Assembly: GCA_965284315.1 (NCBI GenBank)
Contig: OZ260072.1
Location: 1,426,001-1,490,000, forward strand
Reading direction: 5' to 3'
Length of the DNA: 64,000 bases
From: PCRC01 sp017848435
GTDB taxonomy: Bacteria > Pseudomonadota > Gammaproteobacteria > Burkholderiales > Burkholderiaceae_C
Positions 50,395-57,329 of the stretch are shown here, in pieces. Under the pieces are notes generated by a model. That model saw only the letters and a program-made list of their open reading frames with translations, searched no databases and was not told where the DNA came from. Both the position numbers and the translations under genes were made by a program. Numbering within the stretch: position 1 is the first letter of the stretch; each line of letters starts with the position of its first letter.

Positions 50395-51420
50395 ATGCGT
50401 TTTCTCAACAACCGGTCACCCCGGACGGTCGGCATCGCGGCGGCCGTGGTCACGGTGCTGGTCTGGACGGCGTTCATCGTGATCGCGCGGGCCTCCGCCG
50501 GGCGCAGCCTGTCGCCGTTCGACATCGGCGTGTGCCGCATCGTCGGCGCCAGCCTGGTGCTGTTGCCCTGGGGCGCCTGGCTGGTCTGGCGGGAACGCAA
50601 GGCAGCGGCGGATGCGCGCCGCAGCGCCGGGGAGGGTGGGGGCAACAGCTGGCTGGGGTTGTCGCCGTTGTCGTTCAAGGTCACGGCCACGGTGGGGGCT
50701 TTCGGCGGGCTGGGCTACGCCGCACTGACCTACACCGGTTTCTTTTACGCGCCCGCGGCCCACGCCTCGGTGCTGATGCCGGGCAGCCTGCCGCTGTGGA
50801 CGGCGCTGATGGCCATGCTGCTGCTGGGTGACCGCATCACCCCGGCGCGGGCGGCGGGCCTGGCGCTGATCGTGCTGGGCGATGTGCTGGTCGGTGGCGC
50901 CAGCCTGCTGCGCGCCTTTGACGGCGGGGACGTGTGGAAGGGCGATCTGCTGTTCATGGCCGCCGCCTTCTGCTGGGCCATCTACAGCGTGCTGGCGCGC
51001 CGCCACGGGCTGGACGCGGTCAAGGGCACCATTGCCATCACGGTCTTTGCTTTTGTCACCTACCTGCCGACCTACGCGCTCTTGTCGGCGTTGGGCTGGG
51101 TGCACAGCCGGCTGGGCAGCGCGCCCTGGGGCGAGATCGTGTTCCAGGCCATGTTCCAGGGGCTGGGCTCGGTGGTGGTGTCGGGCATTGCCTTCACCCA
51201 GATGATCCGTTACTTCGGCCCGATCCGCACCACCATGATCACCGCGCTGGTGCCCGGCCTGTCGGCGCTGGGCGCGGTGGTGTTTCTGGGCGAGCCGCTG
51301 TCGTGGAACCTCTGGGCCGGGCTGGCCTGTGTGACGGCGGGCATTCTGTTCGGGGTGCAGGCGGTGCGCACGATTGCTCCTGAAAAAATAGCAAAACCGC
51401 TAGATTCCACTAAGGCTTGA
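50395..51420 (+). CDS. EamA/DMT-family transporter
   Basis: A 341-residue drug/metabolite transporter with ten membrane helices in two EamA repeats: GIAAAVVTVLVWTAFIVIARA with LSPFDIGVCRIVGASLVLLP, and LLFMAAAFCWAIYSVLARR with LVPGLSALGAVVFLGEPLSW. The substrate is unknown. The last 15 residues (IAPEKIAKPLDSTKA) and the stop codon come from interspersed repeat copy 6. It starts divergently from dacB with only 55 bp between start codons. Confidence 0.9.
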   Translation: MRFLNNRSPRTVGIAAAVVTVLVWTAFIVIARASAGRSLSPFDIGVCRIVGASLVLLPWGAWLVWRERKAAADARRSAGEGGGNSWLGLSPLSFKVTATVGAFGGLGYAALTYTGFFYAPAAHASVLMPGSLPLWTALMAMLLLGDRITPARAAGLALIVLGDVLVGGASLLRAFDGGDVWKGDLLFMAAAFCWAIYSVLARRHGLDAVKGTIAITVFAFVTYLPTYALLSALGWVHSRLGSAPWGEIVFQAMFQGLGSVVVSGIAFTQMIRYFGPIRTTMITALVPGLSALGAVVFLGEPLSWNLWAGLACVTAGILFGVQAVRTIAPEKIAKPLDSTKA

Positions 51421-51440
51421 GGCCGATTTGGCTTGAAAAT
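51374..51440 (-). repeat. About 70-bp interspersed repeat, copy 6 (end of EamA gene, leader of tsaB)
   Basis: On the plus strand GCTCCTGAAAAAATAGC, CTAGATTCCACTAAGGCTTG and GGCCGATTTGGCTTGAAAAT are the reverse complement of copies 1 and 2. It supplies the EamA C-terminus with its TGA and reaches to 11 nt before the tsaB ATG. Confidence 0.88.
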
Positions 51441-51450
51441 GGCTTCCAAC

Positions 51451-52179
51451 ATGAAAATTTTGGCCTTTGACACCAGCACAGACGCCCTGTCGGTGGCTGT
51501 GGGCATATGGCCCGCTGCTTGGCCGGCGGGTGGGGGCGAACCCCAGGTCTGGCAACACAGTGGCCCTGGTGGGGCCAAGGCCTCGGCCACGCTGGTTCCC
51601 GCCGTGCTCGCGCTGCTGCAGCAAGCCACACTCACGCTGGCCGAACTCGACGCCATCGCCTTTGGCCGGGGCCCCGGTGCCTTCACCGGCCTGCGCACCG
51701 CCTGCGCGGTGGCACAAGGCCTGGCCTTTGGCGCCAACTTGCCGGTGCTGCCGGTGGACACGCTGCACGCCATGGCCGAAGAAGCCCGCCACCAGCACGG
51801 CGCCCGCCAGGTCGTGGTGGCACTGGACGCGCGCATGGACGAGGTCTACACCGCGCGCTTCGACTTTGATCTGGACGCCGCTGCGCAGGACACCGGCTTC
51901 AACGTCGTCGCCCCGGAAGCCCTGCGGGCCGAGCCGCCCTGGGTGCTGGCCGGCAACGCCTTCGCCGCCTACGGCGAGCGCCTGCCCACCGGCGTGCCGC
52001 GGCTGGCGGTGCTGCCCACCGCCACGGCCTTGCTGCGCCTCGCCCCCGCCCTGCTGGCCGCCGGCCGCGCCGTGCCCGCCGACGACGCCATGCCGTTGTA
52101 CATTCGTGACAAGGTGGCTTTCACCACCGACGAGCGGCTCGCCCGCGCCGCCCAAGCTGCCGTACCCACACCACCATGA
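51451..52179 (+). CDS. tsaB: tRNA threonylcarbamoyladenosine biosynthesis protein TsaB
   Basis: A 242-residue ASKHA-fold protein starting MKILAFDTSTDALSVAVG; ATG 51439 and TTG 51433 are alternative upstream starts without a better ribosome-binding site. Conserved blocks: FGRGPGAFTGLRTACAVAQGLAFG, LPVLPVDTLHAMAEEA and VVALDARMDEVYTARF. TsaB is the scaffold partner of TsaD in t6A synthesis. It overlaps rimI (ATGA); the tsaB-rimI-uracil-DNA glycosylase order is conserved in Burkholderiales. Confidence 0.95.
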   Translation: MKILAFDTSTDALSVAVGIWPAAWPAGGGEPQVWQHSGPGGAKASATLVPAVLALLQQATLTLAELDAIAFGRGPGAFTGLRTACAVAQGLAFGANLPVLPVDTLHAMAEEARHQHGARQVVVALDARMDEVYTARFDFDLDAAAQDTGFNVVAPEALRAEPPWVLAGNAFAAYGERLPTGVPRLAVLPTATALLRLAPALLAAGRAVPADDAMPLYIRDKVAFTTDERLARAAQAAVPTPP

Positions 52180-52643
52180 GCGCCGTCCTCAACCCCGCCG
52201 AAGCCTGGTTCCAGCCGCTCACCGAAGCGCGGCTCGACGCGGTGCTGGCGGTCGAACACGCCAGCTACACCCACCCCTGGAATCGCACCAACTTCACCGA
52301 CTCGCTCAAAAGCGGCTACGAGGCGCAGGTGCTGCTTGGTGGTGACGAGGTGATTGGCTACTTCATGGCCATGAAAGGCGTGGACGAGGTGCACCTGCTC
52401 AACATCACTGTGGCCCCCGCGCACCTGCGCCAGGGCTGGGCCCGGGTGATGCTCGACGCGCTGGCCATCTGGTCGCGCGGGCAGGGCGCGGAATGGCTGT
52501 GGCTGGAAGTGCGCACCAGCAACCTGCGCGCCATGAACGTCTACGACGCCTACGGCTTTCGCCGCATCGGTGTGCGCAAACAGTACTACCCGGCCCACGC
52601 CGGCCAGCGCGAAGACGCGGTGGTGATGAGCTTCAAGTTATGA
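52176..52643 (+). CDS. rimI: Ribosomal protein S18-alanine N-acetyltransferase
   Basis: A 155-residue GNAT enzyme. VEHASYTHPWNRTNFTDSLKSGYEA at the N-terminus and the acetyl-CoA loop HLLNITVAPAHLRQGWARVML, then VRTSNLRAMNVYDAYGFRRIGVRKQYY, are characteristic of RimI. It acetylates the N-terminal alanine of ribosomal protein S18. Start and stop overlap tsaB and the glycosylase gene. Confidence 0.94.
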   Translation: MSAVLNPAEAWFQPLTEARLDAVLAVEHASYTHPWNRTNFTDSLKSGYEAQVLLGGDEVIGYFMAMKGVDEVHLLNITVAPAHLRQGWARVMLDALAIWSRGQGAEWLWLEVRTSNLRAMNVYDAYGFRRIGVRKQYYPAHAGQREDAVVMSFKL

Positions 52644-53452
52644 GCCTTGAACTCGATTCCCGGCAGCGGGCGATGCTGGAGGCGATGGGGGTGCAGGTGT
52701 GGTGGCCTGAAACGCCACCGGTGGAACTGCCGGCAGAACCTGCGCACGCTGCGCCAGTGGCCACTGCGGCACCCGTTCGCCAGGCCACTGAGCCGGCGCG
52801 TGCGGCAGCCCCCACCCCCCGCGCAGAACGCCCAACGGGCATTGCCTCAATGTCGTGGCCGCAACTGCAGGGGGCGGTGGCCGGTTGCGAAGCCTGCGCC
52901 CTGTGCCGTACCCGCACCCAGACCGTGTTCGGCGTCGGGCCCCAGCCGGGCGACGCCCCGCCGCAGGTGGACTGGCTCATCGTCGGCGAGGCCCCCGGCG
53001 AGAACGAAGACCTGCAAGGCGAGCCCTTTGTTGGCCAGGCCGGCAAGCTGCTCGACAACATGCTCAAGGCCGTGGGCCTCAGCCGCCACGGCAACGCGCC
53101 GCTGAAAGGCGCCTACATCGCCAACGTGCTCAAGTGCCGCCCGCCCGGCAACCGCAACCCCTCGCCCGAAGAGGTGGCGCAGTGCCTGCCGTATTTGCAA
53201 CGCCAGGTCGCCTTGCTGCAACCCAAGATCATCGTGGCCGCTGGCCGTTTTGCGGTGCAGGCCTTGCTGCAGGAGACCGTGCCCGACGTGCACACCCAGC
53301 CCCTCGGCAAGCTGCGCGGCCGCGTGCACCGCTACCAGGGCGTGCCGGTGGTGGTGACCTACCACCCCGCCTACCTGCTGCGTGCCCTGCCCGAGAAGGC
53401 CAAGACCTGGGCCGACCTGTGTCTGGCATTGGAGGCCTTGGACGCGCCGTGA
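52640..53452 (+). CDS. Uracil-DNA glycosylase, family 4 (Fe-S type)
   Basis: A 270-residue enzyme removing uracil from DNA. A Pro/Ala-rich N-terminal extension (about 20-70) precedes the catalytic domain. Motif A is GEAPGENEDLQGEPFVGQAG and motif B is TYHPAYLLR. Cysteines in CEACALCRTRTQ, in NVLKCRPPGNRNPSPEE, and after that form the 4Fe-4S set of the family. The start overlaps the rimI stop (ATGA). Another reading, a phage SPO1-type polymerase-like protein, is the same family under an older name. Confidence 0.92.
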   Translation: MSLELDSRQRAMLEAMGVQVWWPETPPVELPAEPAHAAPVATAAPVRQATEPARAAAPTPRAERPTGIASMSWPQLQGAVAGCEACALCRTRTQTVFGVGPQPGDAPPQVDWLIVGEAPGENEDLQGEPFVGQAGKLLDNMLKAVGLSRHGNAPLKGAYIANVLKCRPPGNRNPSPEEVAQCLPYLQRQVALLQPKIIVAAGRFAVQALLQETVPDVHTQPLGKLRGRVHRYQGVPVVVTYHPAYLLRALPEKAKTWADLCLALEALDAP

Positions 53453-53519
53453 GTTTTTCCACCGCACTGCGCTGGCGGCAGGGAGCACACGCAGCGCGCG
53501 ACCGTGGGGACCACATCTT

Positions 53520-53525
53520 TACAAT
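53520..53525 (+). promoter_or_regulatory. -10 box for pyrF, leaderless arrangement
   Basis: TACAAT, then CTGCAG, then ATG at 53532. No Shine-Dalgarno and no convincing -35 box are seen. Confidence 0.55.
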
Positions 53526-53531
53526 CTGCAG

Positions 53532-54362
53532 ATGACATTCACAGAGATGCTGCGCTCGGCGGAGCAAACCAACGCCTCCATGTTGTGCGTGGGCCTGGAC
53601 CCGGAGCCCACCAAGTTTCCGGGTGCGTTCAAAGGCGACGCCGCCAGGATTTTTGACTTCTGCGCGGCCATTGTGGACGCCACGGCCGACCTCGCCATCG
53701 CCTTCAAACCGCAGATCGCCTACTTCGCGGCCCACCGGGCCGAAGCGCAGCTGGAGCAGCTGATCGCCCACATCCGCCGCGCCGCGCCGCAGGTGCCGGT
53801 GATCCTGGACGCCAAGCGTGGCGACATCGGGTCGACGGCCGAGCAGTACGCCATCGAGGCCTTTGAGCGCTACGGCGCCGACGCGGTCACGCTGTCGCCT
53901 TTCATGGGCTTTGATTCGGTGCAGCCGTATTTGAAGCACCACGGCAAGGGCGCGTTTTTGCTGTGCCGCACCTCCAACCCCGGCGGCGACGACCTGCAGG
54001 CACAGCGCCTGGCGTCGGTCGATGGCCAGCCCTTGCTGTACGAGCATGTGGCGCGCCTCGCGCAGGGGCCGTGGAACCTGAACGGCCAGCTCGGGTTGGT
54101 GGTCGGCGCCACCTACCCGGCCGAGATCGAACGGGTGCGCGCGGTGGCGCCCACGCTGCCGCTGCTGATCCCCGGCGTGGGCGCGCAGGGTGGCGACGCG
54201 GTGGCCACGGTCAAGGCCGGCTGGCGGCCCGATGCACCCATCGTGGTGAACTCGTCGCGGGCGATTCTGTACGCCTCGTCGGGCAGTGACTTCGCCACCG
54301 CCGCGCGGCGCGAAGCCCAAAAAACACGGGATGTTCTGCAAGCGGCAAAATCAGGCCTATGA
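53532..54362 (+). CDS. pyrF: Orotidine 5'-phosphate decarboxylase, type 2
   Basis: A 276-residue enzyme making UMP from OMP. Motifs of the longer, type 2 subfamily: MLCVGLDPEPTKFP, IAFKPQIAYFAAHR, LDAKRGDIGSTAEQYA (catalytic Lys-Asp cluster), AVTLSPFMGFDSVQPYL and LLIPGVGAQGGD. The ATG at 53532 gives the usual MTFTEMLRSAE start, right after a -10 box. It overlaps proA by 4 bp (ATGA), an unusual pairing of pyrimidine and proline synthesis. Confidence 0.95.
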   Translation: MTFTEMLRSAEQTNASMLCVGLDPEPTKFPGAFKGDAARIFDFCAAIVDATADLAIAFKPQIAYFAAHRAEAQLEQLIAHIRRAAPQVPVILDAKRGDIGSTAEQYAIEAFERYGADAVTLSPFMGFDSVQPYLKHHGKGAFLLCRTSNPGGDDLQAQRLASVDGQPLLYEHVARLAQGPWNLNGQLGLVVGATYPAEIERVRAVAPTLPLLIPGVGAQGGDAVATVKAGWRPDAPIVVNSSRAILYASSGSDFATAARREAQKTRDVLQAAKSGL

Positions 54363-55639
54363 ACGCGCTGAACGTCACCGAACTGATGCAGGCCATGGGC
54401 GTGCAGGCCCGCCAGGCCTCGGCCCAGATGGCCAAGGCCTCCACCGCCACCAAAAACCAGGCCTTGAAAACCCTGGCGGCGCTGCTGCGTGCCAACGTGG
54501 ACGCGCTGCAGGTGGACAACGCCAAAGACATCGACCGCGCGGTCGCCGCCGGCCTGGCTGCCCCGATGGTGGACCGGCTGCGCCTGACGCCCAAGGTGAT
54601 CGCCACCGTGGCCGAAGGCTGCGAACAGCTGGCCGCCATGCCCGACGTGATTGGCGACATCGTTGGCCTGAAACAGCAGCCCAGCGGCATCCGCGTGGGG
54701 CAGATGCGGGTGCCCATCGGCGTGTTCGGCATGGTCTTCGAGAGCCGGCCCAACGTGACCATCGAGGCGGCGAGCCTGAGCATCAAGAGCGGCAACGCCT
54801 GCATCCTGCGCGGCGGCTCGGAAGCGATTGAATCGAACAAGGCGCTGGCCAGACTGGTGCAGCAGGCGCTGAGCGACAGCGGCCTGCCCGCCGATGCGGT
54901 GCAGATGGTGCCCACCACCGACCGCGAGGCCGTGGGCCAGCTCATCACCATGCCCCAGTACGTGGACGTGGTGATTCCGCGCGGCGGCAAAGGCCTGATC
55001 GAGCGCATCAGCCGCGACGCCAAGGTGCCGGTCATCAAGCACCTCGACGGCAACTGCCACACCTATGTGGACGACCCCTGCGACATCGCCATGGCCGTCA
55101 GGGTGGCCGACAACGCCAAAACCAACAAGTACAGCCCCTGCAACGCCAGCGAGGGGCTGCTGGTGGCGCGCGGCGTGGCAAAAGAATTCCTGCCCAGAAT
55201 CGGCGCCATCTACGCCGCCAAGGGCGTGGAGATGCGCTGCGATGCCGAGGCGAAAACGCTGCTGGCCAGCGTTGCCGGCGCCAAGGTGGTGGACGCGACC
55301 GAGCAGGACTGGTTTGAGGAATACCTCGCGCCCATCATCAGCATCAAGGTGGTGGACGGGCTGGACGCGGCGATTGACCACATCAACCACTACTCCAGCC
55401 ACCACACCGACGCCATCCTCACCACCCACCACATCCATGCCCAGCGCTTCCTGCGCGAGGTCGATTCGGCCAGCGTGATGGTGAATGCGAGCACCCGCTT
55501 CGCCGATGGTTTCGAGTACGGGCTGGGCGCGGAAATCGGCATCTCCACCGACAAGTTCCACGCCCGCGGCCCGGTCGGCATCGAAGGCCTGACCTCGCTG
55601 AAGTACGTGGTACTGGGCGACGGCGAAGTGCGTACCTGA
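54359..55639 (+). CDS. proA: Glutamate-5-semialdehyde dehydrogenase
   Basis: A 426-residue NADPH-dependent enzyme that reduces gamma-glutamyl phosphate in proline synthesis. Family blocks: VPIGVFGMVFESRPNVTIEAASL, NACILRGGSEAIESNKAL, VDVVIPRGGKGLIERI, VIKHLDGNCHTYVDD (catalytic Cys in NCHTYVD) and STRFADGFEYGLGAEIGIST. The length is normal. proB is not in the window. CAAAAT at 54346-54351, 7 nt before the ATG, could also give proA its own leaderless start inside pyrF. Confidence 0.96.
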   Translation: MNALNVTELMQAMGVQARQASAQMAKASTATKNQALKTLAALLRANVDALQVDNAKDIDRAVAAGLAAPMVDRLRLTPKVIATVAEGCEQLAAMPDVIGDIVGLKQQPSGIRVGQMRVPIGVFGMVFESRPNVTIEAASLSIKSGNACILRGGSEAIESNKALARLVQQALSDSGLPADAVQMVPTTDREAVGQLITMPQYVDVVIPRGGKGLIERISRDAKVPVIKHLDGNCHTYVDDPCDIAMAVRVADNAKTNKYSPCNASEGLLVARGVAKEFLPRIGAIYAAKGVEMRCDAEAKTLLASVAGAKVVDATEQDWFEEYLAPIISIKVVDGLDAAIDHINHYSSHHTDAILTTHHIHAQRFLREVDSASVMVNASTRFADGFEYGLGAEIGISTDKFHARGPVGIEGLTSLKYVVLGDGEVRT

Positions 55640-55651
55640 GCGCCTGTGCCG

Positions 55652-56101
55652 TCACGGGGTGAACCAAACCCCGTGGCTGACCGCCATCAGGCTGGCATTG
55701 AATAGCGCGTGTACGGCCGCGCAGGCGGCGAGGTTCTGCTGGCGCCGCCACAGTTCGCCGAGCACCAGCGACGGTGCCGCGACCCACAGCGCACCCAGCC
55801 CGTGCCCCGGCAGATGCAGCGTGACGAAGGCCAGGGTTGCCAAGGCGTTGGCGAGATGTCCGTGGCCTAGCCGCTGTGCCAGCCAGCGTTGCAGGCCGGC
55901 GCGAAACACCCATTCTTCGAGCGCGGGGTAGAGCAGCAGGGCCGCCAGCGCCTGCGGCCATGACTCGGCCCGCAGGGACAGCCCCCACCACGTATGTGCC
56001 ACGCCAGCCACCAGCCACGACCCGACGGCACCCGACACCCACCCGGCCCCTACGCGCCATCGGGCGGTGGTGGGTGCGGATGGTGAATGGGGGGCGGACA
56101 C
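55652..56101 (-). CDS. mrtJ: CPBP glutamic intramembrane protease, JDVT-CTERM sorting type (MrtJ-like)
   Basis: A 149-residue membrane protein of the Abi/CPBP family. The GTG at 56101 is chosen because CATAAT ends 6 nt before it, as for neighbouring genes, and the length fits this subgroup. All three motifs are present: EExxxR as LEEWVFRAGLQ (Glu62, Glu63, Arg67), FxxxH as FVTLHLP (Phe92, His96), and HxxxN as HALFNAS (His131, Asn135). Small CPBP proteases of this size process the JDVT-CTERM tail of partner proteins. A JDVT-CTERM protein is encoded 1.2 kb away (57330-59822), which supports that role. Otherwise it would be an unassigned CPBP protease. Confidence 0.75.
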   Translation of the reverse strand: MSAPHSPSAPTTARWRVGAGWVSGAVGSWLVAGVAHTWWGLSLRAESWPQALAALLLYPALEEWVFRAGLQRWLAQRLGHGHLANALATLAFVTLHLPGHGLGALWVAAPSLVLGELWRRQQNLAACAAVHALFNASLMAVSHGVWFTP

Positions 56102-56107
56102 GCAACG

Positions 56108-56113
56108 ATTATG
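56108..56113 (-). promoter_or_regulatory. -10 box for the CPBP protease gene, leaderless arrangement
   Basis: CATAAT on the minus strand, then CGTTGC, then GTG at 56101. This helps to fix the GTG start. Confidence 0.5.
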
Positions 56114-56162
56114 GAGGGGTAGCGGGCGCAATTCACGACGGTGGGCACAGCGGTGGGTTCGC

Positions 56163-56168
56163 GATAAT
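56163..56168 (+). promoter_or_regulatory. -10 box for the HupE/UreJ-like gene, leaderless arrangement
   Basis: GATAAT, then CCAAGT, then ATG at 56175, the same layout as for dacB, EamA and pyrF. Confidence 0.55.
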
Positions 56169-56174
56169 CCAAGT

Positions 56175-57305
56175 ATGAAATTGCTCTGGATCGCGGCCCT
56201 GTGCGGGGCCCTCTTCGCAACGCCTGCTTGGGCGCACAAGGCCAACGATGCCTTCCTGCAGGTGTCGCCCGACGCCGGCACCCCGCTGCGCTTATCGCTG
56301 GCGCTGCGCGACATCGACGTGGCCGTGCCGCTCGACGCCAACGGCGACGGCCAGACCACTTCGGCCGAGGTGCAGGCGAAGCTGCCGGCGATTCAGGACT
56401 GGGTCGGCCAGGGCACGCGCCTGCTGTCGGGCGCCGGTGGTGAGGCCTGCACGCTGCGGTGGGCAGCCGAAGGGCTGGAGCGCCGCCCTGAGGGGCCGTA
56501 CCTGCGGCTGGTGGCCACCCCGTCCTGCCCTGCGGCGGACAGCTGGACGCTGGAATACCGCCTGCTGGAGGCGACCGATCCGACGCACCGGCTGATCGTC
56601 GCGGGCCAATATCGCGGCAAGGACGTCGCGGGCGTGCTGACGCCGGGGCGGCAGCGTGCGCGGCTTGCGCTTGACGCGGGCCCGCCCGGGCTGGCCGGTG
56701 GCCTGCAGGCGCTGGCAGGGTTTTTCCCCGAGGGCATGGCCCACCTGCTGTCAGGGCTGGACCACATCGCGTTCCTGCTGGTGCTGTTGTTGCCGATTGC
56801 GGTGGCGCCTGTGCGGGGCACGCCGCTGGGCGAAGCCACGGGTCGGATGGCCTTGTGGCAACTGGTGCGCACGGTCACCGGGTTCACCATCGGGCATTCG
56901 GTCACGCTGACGCTGGCCAGCTTGAGCTGGGTGTCGGCATCGGCGCAGTGGGTGGAGCCGGCGATTGCAGCCACGATCATGGTGTCGGCCGGCCTGAACC
57001 TGCGGCCCATCCGGGGCTTGCGTAGCGACGCGCTGGCGCTGGGCTTCGGGCTGATCCACGGGCTGGGTTTTTCCAGCGTGATGCTGGAGTCGGGCGTGAG
57101 CGACCGTCTGCTGCCGTGGGCGCTCGCGGGCTTCAACCTCGGGGTCGAGGCCGGCCAGTTGGCGGTGGTGGGGGTGTGGGTGCTGCTGCAGGCCACGCTG
57201 CTGCAGCGGCTGCCGGATTACCAGCGCCAGGTCGTGCGACCCGGATCGCTGGTGCTCCTGCTGGTGGCGCTGTACTGGCTGGTGCAGCGCCTGGTCACCG
57301 GCTGA
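56175..57305 (+). CDS. HupE/UreJ-type membrane protein with exported N-terminal domain
   Basis: A 376-residue protein. A signal peptide, MKLLWIAALCGALFATPAWA, is followed by a periplasmic domain of about 150 residues with an EF-hand-like loop, LDANGDGQTTSAEVQ (DxNxDGxxxxxE), at about residues 55-69. The C-terminal half has about six to seven membrane helices with GMAHLLSGLDHIAFLLVLLLP and GFTIGHSVTLTLASL, then GLIHGLGFSSVML, the HupE/UreJ pattern with conserved His in HxxxGxDH. Relatives are suspected metal permeases (nickel or cobalt) or orphan membrane proteins. No hydrogenase or urease genes are nearby, so the substrate is open. Confidence 0.82.
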   Translation: MKLLWIAALCGALFATPAWAHKANDAFLQVSPDAGTPLRLSLALRDIDVAVPLDANGDGQTTSAEVQAKLPAIQDWVGQGTRLLSGAGGEACTLRWAAEGLERRPEGPYLRLVATPSCPAADSWTLEYRLLEATDPTHRLIVAGQYRGKDVAGVLTPGRQRARLALDAGPPGLAGGLQALAGFFPEGMAHLLSGLDHIAFLLVLLLPIAVAPVRGTPLGEATGRMALWQLVRTVTGFTIGHSVTLTLASLSWVSASAQWVEPAIAATIMVSAGLNLRPIRGLRSDALALGFGLIHGLGFSSVMLESGVSDRLLPWALAGFNLGVEAGQLAVVGVWVLLQATLLQRLPDYQRQVVRPGSLVLLLVALYWLVQRLVTG

Positions 57306-57329
57306 CGCCGGCGACCAGGAGAAGGCCCG

